The notes under the pieces: generated by a model
What the model was told of the DNA's origin: nothing
What the model saw: only the letters and a program-made list of their open reading frames with translations
Databases searched by the model: none
Shown: piece by piece, positions 59,276 to 64,000 of the stretch
Position numbering within the stretch: position 1 is the first letter of the stretch
Layout: every line of letters begins with the position of its first letter
Assembly: GCF_019278525.1 (NCBI RefSeq)
Contig: NZ_CP058986.1
Span: 1,460,001-1,524,000, forward strand
Length of the DNA: 64,000 bases
Direction: 5' to 3'
Source: Polaribacter sp. HaHaR_3_91
GTDB taxonomy: Bacteria > Bacteroidota > Bacteroidia > Flavobacteriales > Flavobacteriaceae
Translations under genes and position numbers: made by a program

Positions 59276-61594
59276 TTATCTATTTCCTCTTTTGCTCATT
59301 TCATCTTCAGTAAGATAACCATCGTTGTTTTTATCCCTTTGATCAAAATTTTCTTTCAATTTCCCTTTAACTTCAGACCTACTTAGTTTATGATCTTTAT
59401 TCGAATCCATTTTTGTTAACAGTTCAGAAAAAGATGGAGGTGTATTGTTGCTGTTATTGTTTCTTTGAGTAGGTTTTTGTCTATTTTGTGTGGTAGTTTT
59501 TTTTGTTTGTGGCGTTGTAATTTTGGTATTTATTTTAGTGGTAGGTGTTATATCTCTAACGGCTCTTACGTAATTATAAACGTATCTTACATCACCTTGA
59601 GGACCAAAATATTCAGGGTAATTTTCTTTAAAACCGCTCTTAGGATCACTTCTTTGTGCACCTGCACCGTGTACATCCATTATTTCATTTCTCATTTTTC
59701 CTTGAGATTCTCCAAAAGCAATATACACAGCTCCTGCATTGGGGTTTTTACCATCTAAATGTGTGGTGCTTGTCCAAAAATAAGGATATTGTTTTTTACC
59801 ATTTGGGTCTTTAATTTCGGTAGTTTCAAAAAGAGGGTTAATAGCCGCAGAATTGGTAGTTTGTGGTGAACGATTATAATCTACAATACTTTGTAATTCT
59901 TTAGCATTGGGCAAACGCCAATCAGCATAATTAGTGAGGTTTAAATTTTCCGCATAACTTAAAGCATCTTCCCAATTTCTATCAATACCATCATCGGCTT
60001 TTTGCCACATTAAACCCGTAGCATAATCACTTACAGTACCATCTTTATTGTCTATAAAATTATTTTTTCCATAATCGGTATTTCCACGTACCAAACGAAA
60101 ATACATTTTGTTATCAGTACCCGTTCTAGGTTGGTCTTTCGGATAGCCTTTTATTCTACCATCAACAAAATTAACACCAAATATAGTTTCATTATTTTTC
60201 ATGGTGCGTCCAACATATTCAGTAGATGACCAAGTTTGTGCATCAATTTCTCGCTCGTTATTTTGAGTGTTTCCTAAAGGCTGTTTAAAATAATTGGTGT
60301 CTATAAATAGTTCTATAGCAGTAGCTCCTTTTACTTTTCCTGTAAATAATATCAACGAATACAACTCTTTAAGAGTAGGAACTCTCCAATCATTATAACC
60401 ACCCAATTTAGAGTTCTTCGCTTTTAAAACAGCTTCGTTAAGCGTCATTTTAGTTCCCATATCTTGTTCCCAAACTAATCCTGTAACAGTATCTGTTATC
60501 GTACCATCTCCGTTATTAATATATGAAGGCTGATTGCCGTTATAGTTGGCATCTTGTCCGTAGAAAGAAACTCCTTTTGTAGGTGTAGTAATTTCGGCAC
60601 TGTCAGAATAAGAATCCTTTATACCGGTGTCTACAATTGGGTAGCTTACTTTTAAATTAGAAGGCTGGTTTACAGTACTGTTTTCTGTGTAAGGTAAAAC
60701 CATCAAGTCTTTTCCGTAGAGCACGTTGCCCGAATAGTTTTCACGTATGGCTGCCGTTGTAGCTTCTTCATCTACATCTGTAAAGTTAAAATGGGTCAAG
60801 ACTAAATTTTTTACGTTCGCTTCTTTTGCCATTTGTGAGCTTTCAGACAAGTTAACGTGTGCGTGTTCTTTTGTATTATTGGTTTTACGGTTTCTGTTGT
60901 TGTTACTTTTACCCGTTTTTCTTTTTGAACCTAAGGCAATGGCTCCACCAGAATCCATTATTAAATAATCGGCATTTTTAGCCAAAATAGGTAAGGTTTT
61001 AGAATAGGTTAAATCTCCAGAAATTACAATGGATTCGTTGCCAACATCAAAACGATAGGCGAGTGTAGCAATGGCATGTTTTACTGGTGTGTAAGAAATT
61101 TTAATATCTCCAATAGTAAAAGTGTTGTTTCCTGTTAAGTTTTTAGCGGTGTAATTCGCAGTGGCATCACTTAGAATTCTTCCAGATTTTGATAATCGAT
61201 ACGCAATATCTTCTTCATAACTTTCTAAGATATTATCAATAGTTAAAGTGGTTTGTTTTGGACCAGCAATAATGGTTTTATTTCGTCCAAGAAGCGATTG
61301 TATAAAAATAGGGGTAAATTCCTCATTATGGTCTAAATGATGATGTGTGAAAAGTAAGCCATCTAAGTCCTTAATTTTTGTATTTATCTTGTTTAGATTG
61401 GCTTGGGTTCCATTTCCCATATCTACCAAGATCTGTGTGTTTTTGTAGCTGATTAATACTGAAGGACCAGAGCGTTCTGTATTAAATTTTGGCGATCCAG
61501 AGCCAATAATTGTTGCCGTTAAATGGTCATTGTTTTCTTGAGCGAATAGTTGTATTCCTATAAAAAATAGCAGGAAAGCGAAGTGTCTTTTCAT
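59276..61594 (-). CDS. Exported metallo-beta-lactamase fold hydrolase fused to two DUF1566 (Lcl) domains and an EF-hand pair
   Basis: The 772-residue protein has a signal peptide (1-19, ending IQLFAQ). An MBL domain follows at about 24-320, with the zinc motif HHHLDH at 84-89, a further HA near 173, SGDLTYS near 192 and LTHFNFTD near 265. It also has an inserted basic Asn/Lys/Arg-rich loop (about 222-242). Next come two DUF1566/Lcl C-terminal-type domains (about 365-500, with DWRVPTLKEL, and about 510-690, with DWRLPNAKEL). A Thr/Gln-rich linker and two EF-hand loops follow at 730-741 (D.N.D.K.S..E) and 754-765 (D.N.D.Y.T..E). RNase Z-like or phosphodiesterase MBL activity and calcium binding are likely; the combination is unusual and its role unknown. 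No tail typical of T9SS sorting is seen. Confidence 0.85.
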   Translation of the reverse strand: MKRHFAFLLFFIGIQLFAQENNDHLTATIIGSGSPKFNTERSGPSVLISYKNTQILVDMGNGTQANLNKINTKIKDLDGLLFTHHHLDHNEEFTPIFIQSLLGRNKTIIAGPKQTTLTIDNILESYEEDIAYRLSKSGRILSDATANYTAKNLTGNNTFTIGDIKISYTPVKHAIATLAYRFDVGNESIVISGDLTYSKTLPILAKNADYLIMDSGGAIALGSKRKTGKSNNNRNRKTNNTKEHAHVNLSESSQMAKEANVKNLVLTHFNFTDVDEEATTAAIRENYSGNVLYGKDLMVLPYTENSTVNQPSNLKVSYPIVDTGIKDSYSDSAEITTPTKGVSFYGQDANYNGNQPSYINNGDGTITDTVTGLVWEQDMGTKMTLNEAVLKAKNSKLGGYNDWRVPTLKELYSLILFTGKVKGATAIELFIDTNYFKQPLGNTQNNEREIDAQTWSSTEYVGRTMKNNETIFGVNFVDGRIKGYPKDQPRTGTDNKMYFRLVRGNTDYGKNNFIDNKDGTVSDYATGLMWQKADDGIDRNWEDALSYAENLNLTNYADWRLPNAKELQSIVDYNRSPQTTNSAAINPLFETTEIKDPNGKKQYPYFWTSTTHLDGKNPNAGAVYIAFGESQGKMRNEIMDVHGAGAQRSDPKSGFKENYPEYFGPQGDVRYVYNYVRAVRDITPTTKINTKITTPQTKKTTTQNRQKPTQRNNNSNNTPPSFSELLTKMDSNKDHKLSRSEVKGKLKENFDQRDKNNDGYLTEDEMSKRGNR

Positions 61595-62143
61595 TGTATA
61601 CCTTTTGTTTCTTTGACACGTACTTTTCTTAATGGTTTAATTGAAAGTAATAAAAATAGGGATATTTAAAATGATTCGGAGGTTTTACGGTCTGAACATG
61701 ATAATGGAATAAAAAGTAGCTTTATAGAAGAATAAAATAAGCCTAGATTTTTTTGTTTATTTTTTCATCAATGGAATAAAGAAAATAGTAAAAGAGAAGA
61801 TTTCTCGTCATTCATACGTTGTTCTATCGAAATGACAATAGGTCTTATTTTACGCGTAGTTTGTTATGCTGAAAGAGTCATGAGTAGAGGTTTATTTTAA
61901 GATTTTAATAAACATTTTAGCACTTTTATAGAATTAAAATTAAAGAGTTTTTATAAAAAATGAATACCCTATAAAATAAATAGACATCGTATTTTTAAAT
62001 AGGTTAATTGATTGTTTATCAGTGATGTGAGAAAAGGTTTAACAGTTGGGTATAATGTTTGAAAATATTAACAAGAGCTTAAAGCAGAATATATTCTTAT
62101 TTTTGGTAGCTGATTATCATTTAAATAATTAAAGAACAAACAA
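61595..62143. other. Gene-free spacer between divergent genes
   Basis: About 550 bp upstream of leuC and of the MBL fusion gene. It holds the partial inverted-repeat element at 61794-61836 and otherwise no supported frame. I found no leader peptide with leucine codons, no clear attenuator and no recognised riboswitch before leuC. The bases just before the leuC ATG are A-rich, as usual here. Confidence 0.55.
61794..61836 (-). repeat. Partial copy of the GTCATTTCGA...GAGAAATCT element
   Basis: Read on the minus strand: GTCATTTCGATAGAAC, then a divergent middle, then GACGAGAAATCTTCTC. It matches the left arm of the element at 43491-43518 with an extra 15-20 bp. Confidence 0.45.
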
Positions 62144-63550
62144 ATGGCAAATACATTATTTGACAAAGTATGGGATTCACACGTTGTTCGTCAAGTTAAA
62201 GACGGACCAGATGTGTTTTTTATAGATCGTCATTTTATTCACGAAGTTACTAGTCCTGTAGCTTTCTTAGGATTAGAAAGTAGAGGAAACAGTGTTGTAT
62301 ATCCTGAGCGTACATTCGCAACGGCAGATCACAACACCCCAACCATAAATCAACATTTACCTGTAGAAGATCCTTTATCTGCAAATCAGTTAGATGCTTT
62401 AGAAAGAAATGCAAAAAAGCATGGTATTTCTCACTGGGGATTAGGAGATCTTAATAACGGAATTGTACACGTTGTAGGTCCTGAAAACGGAATTACGTTA
62501 CCTGGAGCAACTATTGTTTGTGGAGACTCTCATACATCTACACATGGTGCTTTTGGTGCTATTGCCTTTGGTATTGGTACTTCGGAAGTAGAAATGGTAT
62601 TGTCTACACAATGTATTATGCAGCCAAAACCTAAAGCGATGCGTATTAACGTAAACGGTAAATTAGGTTTAGGAGTTACTGCAAAAGATGTTGCTTTATA
62701 CATTATTGCAAAACAAACTACTTCTGGTGCAACAGGTTATTTTGTTGAATATGCAGGAGATGTTTTTGAAGATATGTCTATGGAAGGTCGTATGACTGTG
62801 TGTAACTTATCTATTGAGATGGGAGCACGTGGAGGTATGATTGCTCCGGATGCTAAAACATACGAGTATTTAAAAGGGCGTGCTCAAACTCCTAAGGGAG
62901 CAGATTGGGACAAGGCTATGAAATATTGGGAAACTTTATATACAGAAGAAGGAGCAGAATTTGATGTTGAGTTTAATTACGATGCAGCTGATATTGAGCC
63001 AATGATTACGTATGGTACAAACCCAGGAATGGGAATGGGCGTTACTAAATCAATTCCTACTGCAGAAAGTTTAGAAGGTGGTGTAGAAACTTATAAAAAA
63101 TCATTAGGATATATGTCTTTTAACGAAGGTGATTCTATGATTGGTAAAGAAATTGACTTTGTATTTTTAGGTTCTTGTACAAACGGACGTATAGAAGACT
63201 TTAGAGGATTCTGTTCTATTGTAAAAGGAAGACAAAAAGCACCTAATGTTACGGCTTGGTTAGTACCAGGATCACATAAAGTAGTAGATCAAATTAAAGC
63301 AGAAGGTTTAGATAAAATTATTACAGACGCAGGTTTTGTTTTAAGAGAACCAGGTTGTTCGGCTTGTTTGGCAATGAATGATGATAAAGTTCCTTCAGGA
63401 AAATTATCTGTTTCAACATCAAACAGAAACTTCGAAGGAAGACAAGGACCAGGATCTAGAACTTTATTAGCCTCTCCTTTAGTTGCTGCAGCATCTGCAG
63501 TAAATGGAGTTGTAACGGATCCAAGAACAATTTTAAACGCTAACGCTTAA
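62144..63550 (+). CDS. leuC: 3-isopropylmalate dehydratase large subunit
   Basis: With LeuD it isomerises 2-isopropylmalate to 3-isopropylmalate in leucine synthesis. It is an aconitase-type enzyme with a 4Fe-4S cluster. The 468-residue protein begins [15 protein letters not shown] and has [34 protein letters not shown], the cluster cysteines in FLGSCTNGR and [10 protein letters not shown], and the end [22 protein letters not shown]. leuD follows after 11 bp. Other leucine genes (leuA, leuB) may lie beyond the window. Confidence 0.97.
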   Translation: MANTLFDKVWDSHVVRQVKDGPDVFFIDRHFIHEVTSPVAFLGLESRGNSVVYPERTFATADHNTPTINQHLPVEDPLSANQLDALERNAKKHGISHWGLGDLNNGIVHVVGPENGITLPGATIVCGDSHTSTHGAFGAIAFGIGTSEVEMVLSTQCIMQPKPKAMRINVNGKLGLGVTAKDVALYIIAKQTTSGATGYFVEYAGDVFEDMSMEGRMTVCNLSIEMGARGGMIAPDAKTYEYLKGRAQTPKGADWDKAMKYWETLYTEEGAEFDVEFNYDAADIEPMITYGTNPGMGMGVTKSIPTAESLEGGVETYKKSLGYMSFNEGDSMIGKEIDFVFLGSCTNGRIEDFRGFCSIVKGRQKAPNVTAWLVPGSHKVVDQIKAEGLDKIITDAGFVLREPGCSACLAMNDDKVPSGKLSVSTSNRNFEGRQGPGSRTLLASPLVAAASAVNGVVTDPRTILNANA

Positions 63551-63561
63551 TAAAGAAAAAC

Positions 63562-64000
63562 ATGGCTTACGATAAATTTGACGTACTAACAAGTACAGCA
63601 TATCCTTTACCTACAGAAAATGTAGATACAGATCAAATAATTCCTGCTCGTTTCTTAAAAGCAACTGAGCGTGTAGATTTTGATGTCAATTTTTTCCGTG
63701 ATTGGAGATTTGAACAAGACGGAACACCTAAAGCAGATTTTCCTTTAAACAAAGAAATTTATGCCGGTTCTAAAATATTAGTAGGAGGTAGAAACTTTGG
63801 TTCTGGTTCTTCTAGAGAGCATGCAGCTTGGTCTGTGTACGATTTTGGTTTACGTTGTGTAATTTCATCTGCATTTGCAGATATCTTTAAAAACAACTGT
63901 TTAAATGTAGGGGTTTTACCTGTGCAAGTTTCTGCAGCATTTGCAGATACATTATTTGCTGCAATTATGGCAGATCCTAAAACAGAAATTAAAGTAGATT
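63562..64000 (+). CDS. leuD: 3-isopropylmalate dehydratase small subunit (3' end beyond window)
   Basis: The first 146 codons are visible and the frame runs off the window edge. The product starts [17 protein letters not shown] and contains [16 protein letters not shown], then [14 protein letters not shown], the substrate-loop signature of LeuD, and [16 protein letters not shown]. Normal LeuD is about 195-200 residues, so roughly 50 more codons are expected. It is co-transcribed with leuC. Confidence 0.95.
   Translation, partial: MAYDKFDVLTSTAYPLPTENVDTDQIIPARFLKATERVDFDVNFFRDWRFEQDGTPKADFPLNKEIYAGSKILVGGRNFGSGSSREHAAWSVYDFGLRCVISSAFADIFKNNCLNVGVLPVQVSAAFADTLFAAIMADPKTEIKVD

Noticed and set aside
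61595..62143. Leucine attenuator or T-box upstream of leuC
   Set aside because: No leader peptide with Leu codons and no terminator/antiterminator pair could be found.

Overview
The window is AT-rich chromosomal DNA from a member of the Bacteroidota, most likely a marine Flavobacteriaceae of the Polaribacter/Tenacibaculum kind. The evidence is a SusC/SusD pair, a type IX secretion protein (PorQ), Bacteroidota-style BamD/omega/DUF4835 genes, promoter-like TAnnTTTG elements, almost no Shine-Dalgarno sequences, and strong A/T bias at wobble positions. The genus is inferred from overall character, not from a search. I see no prophage, transposase, integrase, CRISPR array or tRNA gene.

Layout. 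1-1166: the 3' end of an rRNA operon (23S part, 5S, terminator). 1167-2049: a gene-free stretch full of decayed repeats. 2050-7907 (minus): a SusC/SusD/lipoprotein uptake operon with no degradative enzymes. 8719-10722: a BCCT osmolyte transporter between two long AT-rich spacers. 11268-12984: porQ-cmk. 13186-18435: queE facing away from rpsA, then glmM and an outer-membrane protein. 18486-20281: two tandem lipid A-type acyltransferases, divergent from a rhomboid protease. 21203-22891: an Smr-domain protein and a cysteine desulfurase. 22970-34210: a long minus-strand series (glycine-rich outer-membrane protein, fdhD, THUMP-like methyltransferase, AI-2E-type permease, a duplicated-domain protein, pseudouridine synthase, VOC protein, ggt, ACP phosphodiesterase, dnaN). 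34479-40253 (plus): PIG-L deacetylase, a 35-residue membrane peptide with a sodium:solute symporter, and an oxidoreductase. 40299-44720 (minus): exonuclease, cNMP/CBS/DUF294 regulator, NUDIX hydrolase, M42 peptidase. 44949-50745: an ABC ATPase with a permease fused to an M1 peptidase, then a phytase-like esterase. 50783-59031: DUF6913, dapA and ferritin, then the bamD-rpoZ-coaBC-DUF4835-recN cluster, then fabI. 59276-61594 (minus): a secreted metallo-beta-lactamase/DUF1566/EF-hand fusion. 62144-end: leuCD, with leuD cut by the window edge.

Most genes are housekeeping: nucleotide, lipid, cell-wall and lysine/leucine synthesis, replication, translation and envelope assembly. The less ordinary material is (i) an interspersed structured repeat of about 145 bp in four or five spacers, in two tail subtypes; (ii) heptanucleotide tandem arrays starting at stop codons, one forming a mirrored pair; (iii) a nested inverted-repeat element upstream of the NUDIX gene; (iv) small open reading frames (35 and 25 codons) below usual annotation cut-offs; (v) fusion or internally duplicated exported proteins; and (vi) promoter elements so close to start codons that leaderless mRNAs are likely for bamD and the rhomboid gene. 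No complete new defence or mobile system is evident.
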